DNA of 64,000 nt. It comes from JBDTCS01 sp039923455 (GTDB lineage: Bacteria > Bacteroidota > Ignavibacteria > Palsa-1295). How positions within the stretch are numbered: the stretch's first letter is position 1; the number at the start of each line of letters is the position of its first letter. The position numbers and the translations under genes are program-made. This document shows positions 41,807 to 51,210 of this stretch, piece after piece. Under the pieces are notes generated by a model. It worked only from the letters and a program-made list of their open reading frames with translations, was not told where the DNA came from and did not search any database. The stretch covers positions 29,261 through 93,260 of the forward strand of contig JBDTCS010000135.1 of the NCBI GenBank assembly GCA_039923455.1. The letters run 5' to 3'.

Positions 41807-42529
41807 GTTCAACGGGTCTCGTTTTGCGCTTCGGGAGTGTCTGAAAAAAGTTGAAATATTTTTAATCTTTTTTCTCACATTCTCCGAATCGCGGTCGTTT
41901 TCACGTGGAATAGGATTGCTTCTAATCCTGCCGAGGTGGGAATTCCAAGGCGCTATTCCACTAAGATATCTTCCTCTGGTTGTAACGAACGAATCGAATA
42001 TTCGTAGCCCCTATTTAACTGCTCTACTCAACCGAAAAGTCATCTAGAGCGATACTCGATCTGAATCTCGGAACTACGATGTACAATTATACATCGTAAG
42101 ACACAGTAAGTCAAGTCTTAAGTTACAGCTTTCCGGGCTCTAAATGTAAAAGTACAAAATAGGCAGTTGCAAAAGTGTCCAGCAATTTTGAGCGTTGTCC
42201 ATTTTTGGGACGTTTCCTATTCGGCTGTCGTTATGCGCTTCAGCAGGGACTGCTTTGCGGTTTATTCACGCAACGTTTTTCGTAATCGTGCAGGAGTGCA
42301 CTGAAGCCAACTTGCTCAAAAGAACCATCCCAAAGCACAACGGAATAACACTCGTAAATTTGCCTTCACTAAGATATACGAGAAGAATGACCCGAGGGTT
42401 TTTCGAGGAGAGTGTTCGAGTAGAGTGGTAGAGCGGGAAATTCTGAACCAAAGAGCCTTTGCGCCGAAGCTACTTAGTTAGATTAGAGATTACAGTGTAT
42501 TAGGATTAGCTTTTTTATTATCAGAGATT
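41807..42529. other. 723-bp intergenic region upstream of lpdA
   Basis: No convincing gene. ORFs at 42195-42431 (+) and 42266-42451 (-) overlap on opposite strands and have no family features. Two palindromes stand out: CGAATATTCG (41996-42005) and ACGATGTA-N6-TACATCGT (42076-42097). The region probably carries the promoter of the lipoate operon, but its length is unusual here. Confidence 0.45.
42076..42097. promoter_or_regulatory. perfect inverted repeat ACGATGTA-N6-TACATCGT
   Basis: Eight-base perfect arms with no T-tract. The half-site ACGAT(G)TA differs by one base from that at 37702-37725 (ACGATTTA). Candidate operator. Confidence 0.5.
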
Positions 42530-44014
42530 ATGCCAGTCAGTCCAGCGAATGCCGCGAATAAAGAAGTGGCCACAGGCTCAACCAATGGTGCGATGCCAGC
42601 CAAAAAAGGAACACATAGTTTTGAATTTGATGTACTTGTTCTCGGTGGAGGCCCCGGAGGTTACCCCGCTGCTATCCGCTCTGCGCAATTAGGAATGAAA
42701 GTGGGGCTCATCGAGCGTGAAAAACTTGGTGGAGTGTGTCTCAACTGGGGTTGCATTCCAACCAAAGCACTCTTGAAGAATGCAGAGGTCTTCGCGCAAA
42801 TGCAAAACGCAAAAGAGTGGGGTGTGAGCTTTGATAATATGAAAGTCGATTTCAAAGCCGTTGTTGCTCGTTCACGTGCCGTAAGCGATCGCGTTGTCAA
42901 GGGCGTCGAGTATCTGATGCGCAAGAATAAGATCGAAGTGATCAAAGGCAACGGTGCGCTCACCGGCAAGAACTCGATCGAGGTAACCGGAACTGACGGA
43001 ACAAAGCGAACGGTCACAGCAAAGAACATCGTGATTGCAACCGGCGCTCGCGCACGCATGCTGCCGGGACTCAAAGCTGATGGGAAACAGATACTCTCGA
43101 GTACCGAAGCGATGTCGATGGATCACATCCCGGAGTCGATGACGATTATCGGCGCAGGCGCGATTGGAATGGAGTTCGCATATTTCTATCATACCTACGG
43201 CACGAAGGTCACGGTTGTCGAGATGATGCCAAACATTCTTCCGGTCGAAGACACCGATGTCTCGATCGAACTGGAAAAAGTATATAAGAAGAAGGGCTTG
43301 CAGATCTTTACCAAGACGAAGGTCAATGGTGTCACGGTCGGGAAGGGCAAGACGATCGTCGAGATCGAACCCGTTGCCGGTGGTGAAAAGCAAAAGCTGG
43401 AATCCGAATGCACGCTGATCGCGATCGGTGTCATGGGTAATTCGGAGAACGTAGGTTTTGAGAAGCTCGGCCTCAAGATGACGAAAGGATTTTTGGATGT
43501 TGATGATTACATGCGCACAAATGTCGAGGGTATTTATGCCGTCGGAGATATTGCCGGACCACCTTGGCTTGCGCACGTTGCTACGCATGAAGGTGTAGTC
43601 GCTGCCGAGACGATCGCCGGTGAACACGCGACACCACTCGACTACGATAATATCCCGGGTTGCACTTACTGCCAGCCACAGGTTGCAAGCGTCGGTCGGA
43701 CGGAGCGCGCACTCAAAGAAGCAGGCGTTGCATACAAGGTTGGTCTCTTTCCATTTACCGCACTCGGCAAGGCTCGTGCGATCAATGAGACGGAAGGATT
43801 TGTGAAGTTGCTTGTCGATACAAAATATGGTGAGATACTCGGTGCACACATGATCGGACCGGAGGTTACCGAGATCTTAGCAGAGATCGTTGTCGCTCGT
43901 GCCCACGGTGCAACCGCACTCTCGTTACTCAAAACGATTCACGCACATCCGACACTTTCCGAAGCGATCATGGAAGCCGCCGGTGTTGCTGAAGGAGAAG
44001 CAATTCATATATAA
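42530..44014 (+). CDS. lpdA: dihydrolipoyl dehydrogenase (E3)
   Basis: Flavoprotein that reoxidises the dihydrolipoyl groups of 2-oxoacid dehydrogenase complexes with NAD. 494 residues, including a ~25-residue Ala/Thr-rich N-terminal extension before the first Rossmann motif VLVLGGGPGGYPAA. The redox disulphide lies in GGVCLNWGCIPTK (C70, C75). The NAD motif TIIGAGAIGMEFAYFY, the second FAD-binding segment YAVGDIAGPPWLAHVA and the C-terminal catalytic HAHPTLSEA (His with Glu) are present. It heads an operon with a small ABM-like gene and lipB, the enzyme that installs octanoate for lipoyl groups; the E1 alpha-beta fusion gene lies 4 kb away. Confidence 0.96.
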   Translation: MPVSPANAANKEVATGSTNGAMPAKKGTHSFEFDVLVLGGGPGGYPAAIRSAQLGMKVGLIEREKLGGVCLNWGCIPTKALLKNAEVFAQMQNAKEWGVSFDNMKVDFKAVVARSRAVSDRVVKGVEYLMRKNKIEVIKGNGALTGKNSIEVTGTDGTKRTVTAKNIVIATGARARMLPGLKADGKQILSSTEAMSMDHIPESMTIIGAGAIGMEFAYFYHTYGTKVTVVEMMPNILPVEDTDVSIELEKVYKKKGLQIFTKTKVNGVTVGKGKTIVEIEPVAGGEKQKLESECTLIAIGVMGNSENVGFEKLGLKMTKGFLDVDDYMRTNVEGIYAVGDIAGPPWLAHVATHEGVVAAETIAGEHATPLDYDNIPGCTYCQPQVASVGRTERALKEAGVAYKVGLFPFTALGKARAINETEGFVKLLVDTKYGEILGAHMIGPEVTEILAEIVVARAHGATALSLLKTIHAHPTLSEAIMEAAGVAEGEAIHI

Positions 44015-44053
44015 ATTATCGGATTCACTATTCGTGCTTACGCACAATCAGTT

Positions 44054-44341
44054 ATGTATATCAGCAATCGTCGTTATCAAACGGATCCCAAGTCAGCCGA
44101 TGAGGTCATCCGTAGAGTCGAAGATGGCTTCGCACATATACTTTCCGCGAGCCCTGGTTTCGTGAATTACTATTGTTTTCGGAACGCCGACGGGATTATA
44201 AATTCGATAAGTATTTTCAACACCGAACAAGAAGCCGAGTCATCGAATCGTGCGGCAGCGCAATGGGTTTCGAAGCATCTCGCTGAGTTATTGCCGAACC
44301 CTCCGGAGATCGTTGCCGGAGAATTGGGTGTAAGGCGATAA
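44054..44341 (+). CDS. small ABM-like (dimeric alpha-beta barrel) protein
   Basis: 95 residues with pattern VIRRVEDGFAHILSASPGFVNYYCFRN, then ADGIINSISIFNTEQEAESSNRAAAQWVSKHL. This is the beta-alpha-beta layout of ABM-type ferredoxin-like monooxygenase or stress-responsive folds: PGFVNYY is the usual first-strand turn and a paired helix follows FNTEQEAESSN. Catalytic residues cannot be assigned. It lies in a tight operon between lpdA (39-bp gap) and lipB (7-bp gap). A link to lipoate or oxidative chemistry is contextual only. Confidence 0.75.
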   Translation: MYISNRRYQTDPKSADEVIRRVEDGFAHILSASPGFVNYYCFRNADGIINSISIFNTEQEAESSNRAAAQWVSKHLAELLPNPPEIVAGELGVRR

Positions 44342-44348
44342 GCTTCGC

Positions 44349-45026
44349 ATGCAACTACTTAATCTTGGTCTGACTCCATATTCCGAAGCGTGGGATCTGC
44401 AACGCCGCATCTTCGAAGGAGTGGTAGGTGGCCGCGGTGAGGATACACTCATCCTGCTCGAACATCCGCACGTCTATACGCAAGGGCGCATCACCGATAA
44501 AGATAATCTCCTCTTCGATCCCTCGACGCTAGATGTGATCGGTGCAGAGACATTCGAGATTGATCGTGGTGGCGACGTAACCTATCATGGCCCCGGACAA
44601 CTTGTCGGCTATCCTATACTGAATCTCGCGCACTTCAAAGAAGATCTTGGTTGGTATCTTCGAACGTTGGAAGATTCGATCATCGAGACATTGAAATATT
44701 ATGGCATCGTTGGTTTCGGAATCCCACGTCGCACAGGTGTTTGGGTCGGTAGCGATGGCAATGAGGAAAAAGTTTGTGCGATCGGTATCAAGGCATCACG
44801 TTGGTGCACGATGCATGGTTTTGCATTCAACGTATCGACCGATCTCTCCTACTTTAATCTTATTGTTCCTTGCGGAATCTCCGATCGAAAGGTTACAAGT
44901 CTTGAAAAGCTTTTGGATCGAAGTATCTTGATGGACGAAGTTCGACAAGTCTACGCAGAGAGCTTTGCGAAGGTCTTTGAGCGCACGCTCGTCGAAAAGG
45001 AGAGCGCCCCGATCGCGCTCGCTTAG
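44349..45026 (+). CDS. lipB: lipoyl(octanoyl) transferase
   Basis: Moves octanoate from octanoyl-ACP to the lipoyl domains of 2-oxoacid dehydrogenases and GcvH, the first step of lipoate assembly. 225 residues. Signatures are HPHVYTQGR, DRGGDVTYHGPGQLVGYPIL, GVWVGSDGN, and the catalytic Lys148 (IGIKASRW) and Cys175 (IVPCGIS), followed by KVTSL. It is co-transcribed with lpdA, giving a lipoate-linked operon. ATG 44349 matches the family N-terminus (MQLLNLGLTPYSEAW). Confidence 0.96.
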   Translation: MQLLNLGLTPYSEAWDLQRRIFEGVVGGRGEDTLILLEHPHVYTQGRITDKDNLLFDPSTLDVIGAETFEIDRGGDVTYHGPGQLVGYPILNLAHFKEDLGWYLRTLEDSIIETLKYYGIVGFGIPRRTGVWVGSDGNEEKVCAIGIKASRWCTMHGFAFNVSTDLSYFNLIVPCGISDRKVTSLEKLLDRSILMDEVRQVYAESFAKVFERTLVEKESAPIALA

Positions 45027-45036
45027 CTTGCGAAAT

Positions 45037-45564
45037 ATGGAGCGCATCATTATCGTCGGCACCAGTGGCTCCGGCAAAACGACACTTGCACGTACACTCG
45101 CAAATCGGATCAACGGAAGTCACATCGAGATTGACGCACTCTTTCACCTGCCCGATTGGAAAGAGACACCGGACGAGGAGATGCTCGCAAGGCTTGACGA
45201 GCTCACGAATGCCGAGCGCTGGACGACCTGCGGTAACTACCGAAAATTTCTCATCCCGATCGCACTCCCAAAAGCCGACACCATCGTTTGGCTCGATTAC
45301 AATCTCGCGTTCGTGCTCGCTCGATTACTTCGTCGCACATTTCGCAGGCTTCTCAGACGTGAAGAACTTTGGAACGGCAATCGTGAGAGTTGGCGAATGT
45401 TCTTCAGTCGTGAGTCGATTTTCTTATGGGCGCTCAAGAGTCATTACGCAAATCGGCCGGTTTACTCAAAACTTTTCGCGCACGAAACGGATCGCTTGAT
45501 CCACCTTCGCTCACCCCTCGAGACAAAACAGTGGCTGAACTCAATAACCTCGGACCTTGATTGA
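45037..45564 (+). CDS. P-loop kinase-like protein (topology modulation/FlaR type)
   Basis: 175 residues. A Walker A motif lies at the start (MERIIIVGTSGSGKTTLA), followed by HIEIDALFHLPDWKETP and CGNYRKFLIPIALPKADTIVWLDY. This order is typical of small adenylate-kinase-related ATPases annotated as topology modulation or FlaR proteins. The basic run ARLLRRTFRRLLRREELW is a lid-like region. Substrate unknown. It follows lipB by 10 bp and so ends the lpdA operon; a functional link is not evident. ATG 45037 is chosen, as the open frame upstream overlaps lipB. Confidence 0.85.
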   Translation: MERIIIVGTSGSGKTTLARTLANRINGSHIEIDALFHLPDWKETPDEEMLARLDELTNAERWTTCGNYRKFLIPIALPKADTIVWLDYNLAFVLARLLRRTFRRLLRREELWNGNRESWRMFFSRESIFLWALKSHYANRPVYSKLFAHETDRLIHLRSPLETKQWLNSITSDLD

Positions 45565-46040
45565 GCCGCAGCCGCCGCGGTCTGGTGTATCCCCGCAGGC
45601 CTACCAAATCTTGAACTATAACCCGATATGTCCACGTAAGTCTTCGATGAAGATATTCAGCGGTGAAACTTTGCCTCAACGATCGCTCGCATGTCACACC
45701 TGGTAGCACCCGAATTCCCGATCTTCTTACGGAAGCCAAAGCTATTTGCAAGGCTGAGAATTCCCAAATGTAGTGGTATTGTCGTGGTGGGTTTTTGAGA
45801 TTATGGGATTATGTTCGTTTGTCGAAATGGGCGGAGTGTTTGGTAGGCAGACACTTCGTCCGAATTCGCAACAGTGATTGGTCAAACCGCGAGTGAGAGA
45901 GAGGAATTGCTTTTTTGAAAGTGACGCTCGCGGTTGACTGATCGCGTTTTTCTATTTTTTTATCTGCCAACGGTTCGCCCGGGACTTCCAGTCTTACGCG
46001 GGTGTCCGACTTATCATTTGGGTATTCTCATTTCCGCATT
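45565..46040. other. 476-bp intergenic region with a long inverted repeat
   Basis: No gene seen. It holds a GC-rich stretch just after the kinase gene, and a 12-13-base inverted repeat (45881-45938) shortly before a T-rich stretch and the next gene. Confidence 0.45.
45881..45938. promoter_or_regulatory. long inverted repeat upstream of the secreted repeat protein
   Basis: GTCAAACCGCGAG (45881-45893) pairs with CTCGCGGTTGAC (45927-45938), one base bulged, across a ~33-base loop; T-rich sequence follows at about 45946-45961. It could act as a terminator with a spaced U-tract or as a 5' UTR stem. The arm core CCGCGAG also occurs in the hairpin at 53221-53261. Confidence 0.4.
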
Positions 46041-48122
46041 ATGAAACGCTTCAGCACCCTACTTCCAATTCTGTTCTTGATCGTATTTTTTCAGGCATCA
46101 TCGGCTCACGCACAGAACAGGGCGTTTGGAGCAAAATCCTTTTTATTGGATGATGGCCTCGTCCCCACACATACGGTGACGCTCAATTTCCCAGGCCCAG
46201 GTGCGGGACCGGCGAGCAATGTAGTCTTCAATTTTCCGAATTCCGGAGGGACCTTAGTGCCGATCGGTGCGCTTGACGGACAAACGCTTCGTTGGAATGG
46301 CGGCACCAGTTTATGGGAAGCTTCGAGTCTGTTGCTAAATAGTGGTACGGCCATCGGGATCGGCTCGGCACCATTTCCTAGTGTGGGAAAGCTAAGCCTG
46401 CTGGATAATATAACCGCTACTGGGTTCAATCCAGTATCTATCTATTTCCTATCCACGGTGAATCCGGCAGCTGGTCCCGGAAATATTTACTATGGATTGA
46501 ATCAGGAAACACAAGCCCAAGGTTCCACTCCGATCACAGCCATTGATGCGGGTCCGATTGGCATAGCAGGTCGAGGCACGTCTATTCGGATAGGTGCAAA
46601 TAGTGTCGATCGACTCATCGGTGTTGTTGGCAGTGGCGAGAACAACGGCACCGCAACAGCAAATAATGTCTACGGACTTTACGGGCAGATCAAGAATTTT
46701 ACTGGTGGTACCGTCAACAATGCCTATGCTGTTCACGGTATCGTCTTCGGTGGAAGCAACACGGTGAACGCTTCGGATTTTCACGCTGCGAACGCCGTGA
46801 ATTCGGTTACCAATCTATACGGCTTGTTGATCGATCCGCTGACAACTGGCACGTCATCCAACACCGCGATCCTGTATAATTATCCGACGAACCCATTTGC
46901 AGTCAATGGTGACGGCACGGTCTGGCTCGGAGGAAATCCACCGTTTCCAACCGGAAGCTTAGCTGTAACGCAAACAACAACGGACGCAGGTGGCAACCCG
47001 ATGATACGCGGTACCCTTACCGTCAATCCGGTTTCTGCTTACAACTGGGGTAGTGCGGCAGCAAGCTTTCAATTCAAAGTTGGTGGTACGGGAGATATGT
47101 CAAGTGCGAATGTGATTGGTGTCTCGGGTTCTGGGTCGATGAATCGTGTGGCTCCAAACACTGTCGGAAGTTTGATCGGCGGTACCTTTAGTGCTATTGC
47201 CTCCGGCAGCGCTAACATTACAAAAATGTTCGGTGTAAGTACGCTCGTCAGAAATTTTGGCTCCGGCACTGCCCAAAATGCGTATAGCATGTATGCCAGC
47301 GACGGATTCGGTCCGATGACAAATCAATATGGCCTCTTCATTGAACAAATGACAGCCGGCACCAACAACACTGCAATACTCTATAACCACGCAACAAACC
47401 CATTCTCGGTCAACGGCGATGGAAGTGTTTGGATCGGTGGATTTCCGCCGCTACCAACGGGAAGCTTAGCAGTAACCCAGACCACTCCGGATGCAGGAGG
47501 TGATCCGATGATTCAGGGAAGACTCACCGTGAATCCGGTAGCCCCGTATAACTGGGGTAGCGCTGCAGCTAGTTTTGACTATACCGTTGGTGGAACTGGC
47601 GATATGAGCGGCGCAAGCGTGGGTGGCGTTACCGGCAGTGCACACTCGAATCGTGCTGCACCAAACACTGTCGGAAGCTTGATCGGAGGAAGTTTCGACG
47701 CGATCGCACTTGGCAGCGCCAACACAACCAAAATGTATGGAGCGACGACGCTTATTCGAAACTTCGGTACCGGCACCGCACAAAATGCTTACAACTTTTA
47801 TGCGTCCAACGCATTCGGCCCAATCACAAATCTTTACGGTATGTTCATCGAACAGATGACAGCCGGTACAAAGAACGTTGCGATTTTGTACAACCATGCG
47901 ACGCAACCCTTCACGGTTACCGGTAGCGGTCAAGTTGGAATTGGAACAGCTACTCCGAATGCGCAAGCAGCGCTACACATAGCAACTACGGACGCGATGA
48001 TCGTACCGGTCGGCTCAACCGCGCAACGCCCATCAGCGCCAGCAATTGGGATGATCCGCTTTAATACCTCGACTGCTCACTTCGAAGGCTATAACGGAGC
48101 AACGTGGAATAATCTTGATTAA
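46041..48122 (+). CDS. secreted repeat protein with tail-fibre-like C-terminus
   Basis: 693 residues from ATG 46041 (MKRFSTLLPILFLIVFFQAS, cleavage near SAHAQ). The rest is Gly/Asn/Thr-rich and beta-repetitive. One full unit of 169 residues, starting at GSLAVTQTT and containing NWGSAAASF, APNTVGSLIGG, NAYSMYAS and NNTAILYNHA, is present twice in succession (DNA 46953-47459 and 47460-47966), with diverged partial copies on either side. The C-terminus (MIVPVGSTAQRPSAP, GMIRFNTSTAHFEGYNGATW) is the short module seen at the end of many phage-tail-fibre-like and surface proteins. No T9SS domain. Probably a surface fibre; function unknown. Confidence 0.78.
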   Translation: MKRFSTLLPILFLIVFFQASSAHAQNRAFGAKSFLLDDGLVPTHTVTLNFPGPGAGPASNVVFNFPNSGGTLVPIGALDGQTLRWNGGTSLWEASSLLLNSGTAIGIGSAPFPSVGKLSLLDNITATGFNPVSIYFLSTVNPAAGPGNIYYGLNQETQAQGSTPITAIDAGPIGIAGRGTSIRIGANSVDRLIGVVGSGENNGTATANNVYGLYGQIKNFTGGTVNNAYAVHGIVFGGSNTVNASDFHAANAVNSVTNLYGLLIDPLTTGTSSNTAILYNYPTNPFAVNGDGTVWLGGNPPFPTGSLAVTQTTTDAGGNPMIRGTLTVNPVSAYNWGSAAASFQFKVGGTGDMSSANVIGVSGSGSMNRVAPNTVGSLIGGTFSAIASGSANITKMFGVSTLVRNFGSGTAQNAYSMYASDGFGPMTNQYGLFIEQMTAGTNNTAILYNHATNPFSVNGDGSVWIGGFPPLPTGSLAVTQTTPDAGGDPMIQGRLTVNPVAPYNWGSAAASFDYTVGGTGDMSGASVGGVTGSAHSNRAAPNTVGSLIGGSFDAIALGSANTTKMYGATTLIRNFGTGTAQNAYNFYASNAFGPITNLYGMFIEQMTAGTKNVAILYNHATQPFTVTGSGQVGIGTATPNAQAALHIATTDAMIVPVGSTAQRPSAPAIGMIRFNTSTAHFEGYNGATWNNLD
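46953..47966 (+). repeat. 507-bp in-frame tandem repeat in the secreted repeat gene
   Basis: GGAAGCTTAGC at 46953 recurs at 47460, with similar sequence through both 507-bp units (169 codons). The copies have diverged at many synonymous and some coding positions, so the duplication is old. Confidence 0.8.
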
Positions 48123-48135
48123 AGAATTGCGCCCT

Positions 48136-48158
48136 CCTCCATCGCTTTGCGATGGAGG
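48136..48158. terminator. hairpin between convergent genes
   Basis: CCTCCATCGC-TTT-GCGATGGAGG, a perfect 10-bp stem. It has no long T-tract on either side, but its position between two gene ends suggests bidirectional termination or 3'-end protection. Confidence 0.65.
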
Positions 48159-48170
48159 GATGCAATACAT

Positions 48171-50648
48171 TTAGGTGAGACTCACAAATGTATTTGGATT
48201 CGATTCGCGCATGAGCGCATAGACTGCGTCGACAACCTCATCGGCTTGCGGCTTCGAAAAATAATCGCCGTCGGTTCCATACGCGGGACGATGTTCCTTT
48301 GCCGTAATCGTAACTGGCTGTGAATCCAAATAGCGATAACCATTCTCTCGCTCGAGTACTTCTCGCATCATGAACGAAGTCGCGCCACCCGGCACATCTT
48401 CATCAAAGAATACGATGCGATTAGTCTTCTTTAGAGAGTCTACAATCGAGTTATGAATATCGAACGGCAATAAACTCTGCACATCAATCACTTCGAGTGA
48501 AACTCCCAAACCTTCGAGCGTCTCGGCGGCATCCATCGCAACTTTGCAGCAAGCACCATACGTCACAAGCGTGACGTCGCTACCTTTGCGCAAAATTTCC
48601 GGTACACCAATCGGCAACGTGAAGTCATTCATGTTCGAAGGGATCGTCTCCTTCAAGCGATAGCCGTTCAACACTTCGACGATGAGCGCGGTGTCATCAC
48701 TTGCGAGCATCGTGTTATAAAATCCTGCGGCCTGCGTCATGTTGCGTGGCACGAGTACGAACATGCCTCGAATCGCGCTCAAGATCATACCCATCGGCGA
48801 ACCCGAATGCCACACGCCTTCGAGTCTATGTCCGCGTGTGCGAACGATGACCGGCGCTTTTTGTCCACCCATCGTGCGCCATTGCAACGTTGCCAGATCA
48901 TCCGACATTGTTTGCAGGGCAAAGAGCAGATAATCGAGATACTGAATCTCAACAATCGGGCGCAAGCCTCGCATCGCTGTGCCGATCGCTTGTCCAAGAA
49001 TCGTCGCTTCGCGAATTCCGGTATCTGTGACGCGCAACATTCCATGCTTAGCTTGTAGATCTTCGAACGCCTTATTGACGTCACCGATCGCACCGATATC
49101 TTCACCGATCGCAAAGACTCTCGCATCGCGAGCAAGCGCGGCATCGAAACATGCTTGCAAAACTTGGCGACCATCTACCTTGGTCGCAGCATCGCTAAAT
49201 TGCGCTGGGATCTCCGGTACTCGAAACGCCGACTCTGCTGATTCAGAATAAACATGCGAGCCGTAGCGTCGAGTATTCTCATCCATTACGCGCGTCTTGA
49301 ACGCGAGCAACTCATCTTTCGCTGCGTGAGATTCAGTGCGCACAAGCCGAAGTACCTTGTTGACGGCCGTCATAGTATCTTTACGAAACGGCTCTTTAAT
49401 TTGTTGAAGCTCACTACTTATTTGCTCGATCTCACTCTTATGTGAGCTACCCTCAGCAAGCTTTTGAAAACTGTCAGCAGCAATCGCGATCTCTGATTGG
49501 ATCGGATGTAGGTACGCTTCCCATGCACGTCGCTTAGCTTCAGCGACAATATCTTTATCCTCGGCTTCGAGCAGTGCGAGTGCCGATTCCGTTATGACAT
49601 CACTTGCGATCATCCACTCACGCATCTTTCGATTGCAATCAAACTCTTGCTCCCAAGCAAGGCGCTCTTTGGATTTATAACGCTCATGACTTCCCGAAGT
49701 CGAGTGACCCTGCGGTTGCGTAAGTTCGGTCACATGCAGAAGTGCGGGCGAGTGCGTTGTGCGCACACGTGTTGCGATGCGTTCATAGGCAGCACATAGC
49801 GCTGTGTAATCCCAACCGGGGACTGCTTCGATGATGTATCCATCACCGCTGCCATCGTCTGCAAATCCGGCAAGTGCTTTCGAGATCGACTCCTTGCACG
49901 TTTGATACGATGCCGGCACAGAAATTCCGTAGCCATCATCCCAAACAGATACAAACATCGGAATTTTCAAAACACCGGCGGCATTGATCGACTCAAAGAA
50001 CAGCCCTTCGGAGGTGCTCGCATTTCCAATGGTGCCGAAGGCGATTTCGTTACCTTGCTTCGAAAACGTTGTGAGAGCTTTTAGCGCAGGAAGTTGGCGA
50101 TAGAGCTTCGAAGCATACGCGAGCCCAACCAGTCGAGGCATCTGACCCGAAGTTGGACTTATATCCGCTGATGTATTATACATCGCCGTAAGATCTTTCC
50201 AAGTCCCATCGTCATTTAAACTCCGAGAAGCGAAGTGACCGTTCATCATCCGGCCACCGCTTGCGGGCTCTGCCTCCAAAGACGGATTAGCATAAAGTTG
50301 CGCGAAGAACTCTTGAATGGTCGACATTCCGGTCGCGAACATGAACGTCTGATCGCGATAATAGCCGGAGCGAAAATCTCCTTTGCGAAAAACTTTCGCC
50401 ATCGCAATCTGCGGTACCTCTTTGCCATCGCCGAAAATTCCAAACTTCGCCTTTCCGGTCAGAACCTCTCTGCGCCCGAGCAGACTCGCCTGTCTGCTCT
50501 GATTGGCAAGACGGTAGTCGGCGATGATCTCCTCTTTTGGATAGGGAAGCTTGGTCGAAGCGCGCTCGGGTGTAGGCTTCCCATTTCCATTTTGGGATAC
50601 CTTCGTTGTTGGGCTTGTCGTTTTCTTCGCCTGTGTTTTCTCTGCCAT
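48171..50648 (-). CDS. fused E1 alpha-beta 2-oxoacid dehydrogenase (branched-chain type)
   Basis: 825 residues from ATG 50648; the frame is open to 50759. Decarboxylates a 2-oxoacid on thiamine diphosphate and acylates the E2 lipoyl group. Residues ~60-440 are the alpha part: YYRDQTFMFATG, a SGQMPRLVGLAYASKLYRQL segment, EIAFGTIGNASTSEGLFFE and WDDGYGISV. After a helical linker (~440-520) comes the beta part: RVFAIGEDIG, RVTDTGIREATILGQAIG, QYLDYLLFALQ and VIVRTRGHRLEGVWHSGSP. The usual TPP-site GDG...NN reads GNAST...DDG. To my knowledge this is typical of the fused Bacteroidota enzymes. It works with LpdA and lipoylated E2 (E2 not in this window). The substrate is probably branched-chain oxoacids. 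Confidence 0.9.
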   Translation of the reverse strand: MAEKTQAKKTTSPTTKVSQNGNGKPTPERASTKLPYPKEEIIADYRLANQSRQASLLGRREVLTGKAKFGIFGDGKEVPQIAMAKVFRKGDFRSGYYRDQTFMFATGMSTIQEFFAQLYANPSLEAEPASGGRMMNGHFASRSLNDDGTWKDLTAMYNTSADISPTSGQMPRLVGLAYASKLYRQLPALKALTTFSKQGNEIAFGTIGNASTSEGLFFESINAAGVLKIPMFVSVWDDGYGISVPASYQTCKESISKALAGFADDGSGDGYIIEAVPGWDYTALCAAYERIATRVRTTHSPALLHVTELTQPQGHSTSGSHERYKSKERLAWEQEFDCNRKMREWMIASDVITESALALLEAEDKDIVAEAKRRAWEAYLHPIQSEIAIAADSFQKLAEGSSHKSEIEQISSELQQIKEPFRKDTMTAVNKVLRLVRTESHAAKDELLAFKTRVMDENTRRYGSHVYSESAESAFRVPEIPAQFSDAATKVDGRQVLQACFDAALARDARVFAIGEDIGAIGDVNKAFEDLQAKHGMLRVTDTGIREATILGQAIGTAMRGLRPIVEIQYLDYLLFALQTMSDDLATLQWRTMGGQKAPVIVRTRGHRLEGVWHSGSPMGMILSAIRGMFVLVPRNMTQAAGFYNTMLASDDTALIVEVLNGYRLKETIPSNMNDFTLPIGVPEILRKGSDVTLVTYGACCKVAMDAAETLEGLGVSLEVIDVQSLLPFDIHNSIVDSLKKTNRIVFFDEDVPGGATSFMMREVLERENGYRYLDSQPVTITAKEHRPAYGTDGDYFSKPQADEVVDAVYALMRESNPNTFVSLT

Positions 50649-51210
50649 TCCGGATTGGGGTAGTTCGAAATTGTGCTTCTGAGCTAGCGCCTCTGAGATA
50701 TCAATGCGCCGATTTGGACTTCCAAATTCTGCGAATTCTCCGCAGAAACGACAGAACAAAAAGGAAAGCGGTTGAACTCCGCATCCGACTTGAACTCTTT
50801 AGCTGACTTAGAACTCGACACTCGAGAACCGTAAAGCTTAGAGCTGGTCTGCGAGATCGCTTTGATGGCTCGACGTTCGAATATTAACGATCTTTGTATG
50901 ACGGATTAACGAACACGCTCACATAAGGGTATAAAATATTGGGCAAAGGCAGCGTGAACTTCAAGGTTCGTGAGCCCTGAACGTTCTGATGGATAATATA
51001 CCGGAGTTCGGGGGGCAGAGTAGCTACATTCGGGACACCACGATTGGATTATGGATTATCCTTCCGCAAAAATTAGACAGGTAGCGGGGTAGTGTACGAT
51101 ATAGCGCCTGAAATGGTGAAGCTTCGGTGTTAGATTTAATGCCTGCTAAGTGGCTGTTTGTATGTATAGCAAATTTTTATTTTTGGATCGATCAACTTTC
51201 ACTGAATAGA
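50649..51210. other. 562-bp divergent intergenic region
   Basis: Lies between the E1 fusion gene and the TPR-LuxR gene. It includes possible N-terminal extensions of both (to 50759 and from 51127). No RNA gene or strong repeat was found. It must contain the promoters of both genes. Confidence 0.4.

Noticed and set aside
42195..42451. Overlapping ORFs of 78 and 61 codons on opposite strands upstream of lpdA
   Set aside because: They occupy the same DNA on opposite strands, have no family signature and no ribosome-binding site.
42872..43849. 325-codon minus-strand ORF within lpdA
   Set aside because: Antisense shadow; lpdA has all catalytic motifs on the plus strand.
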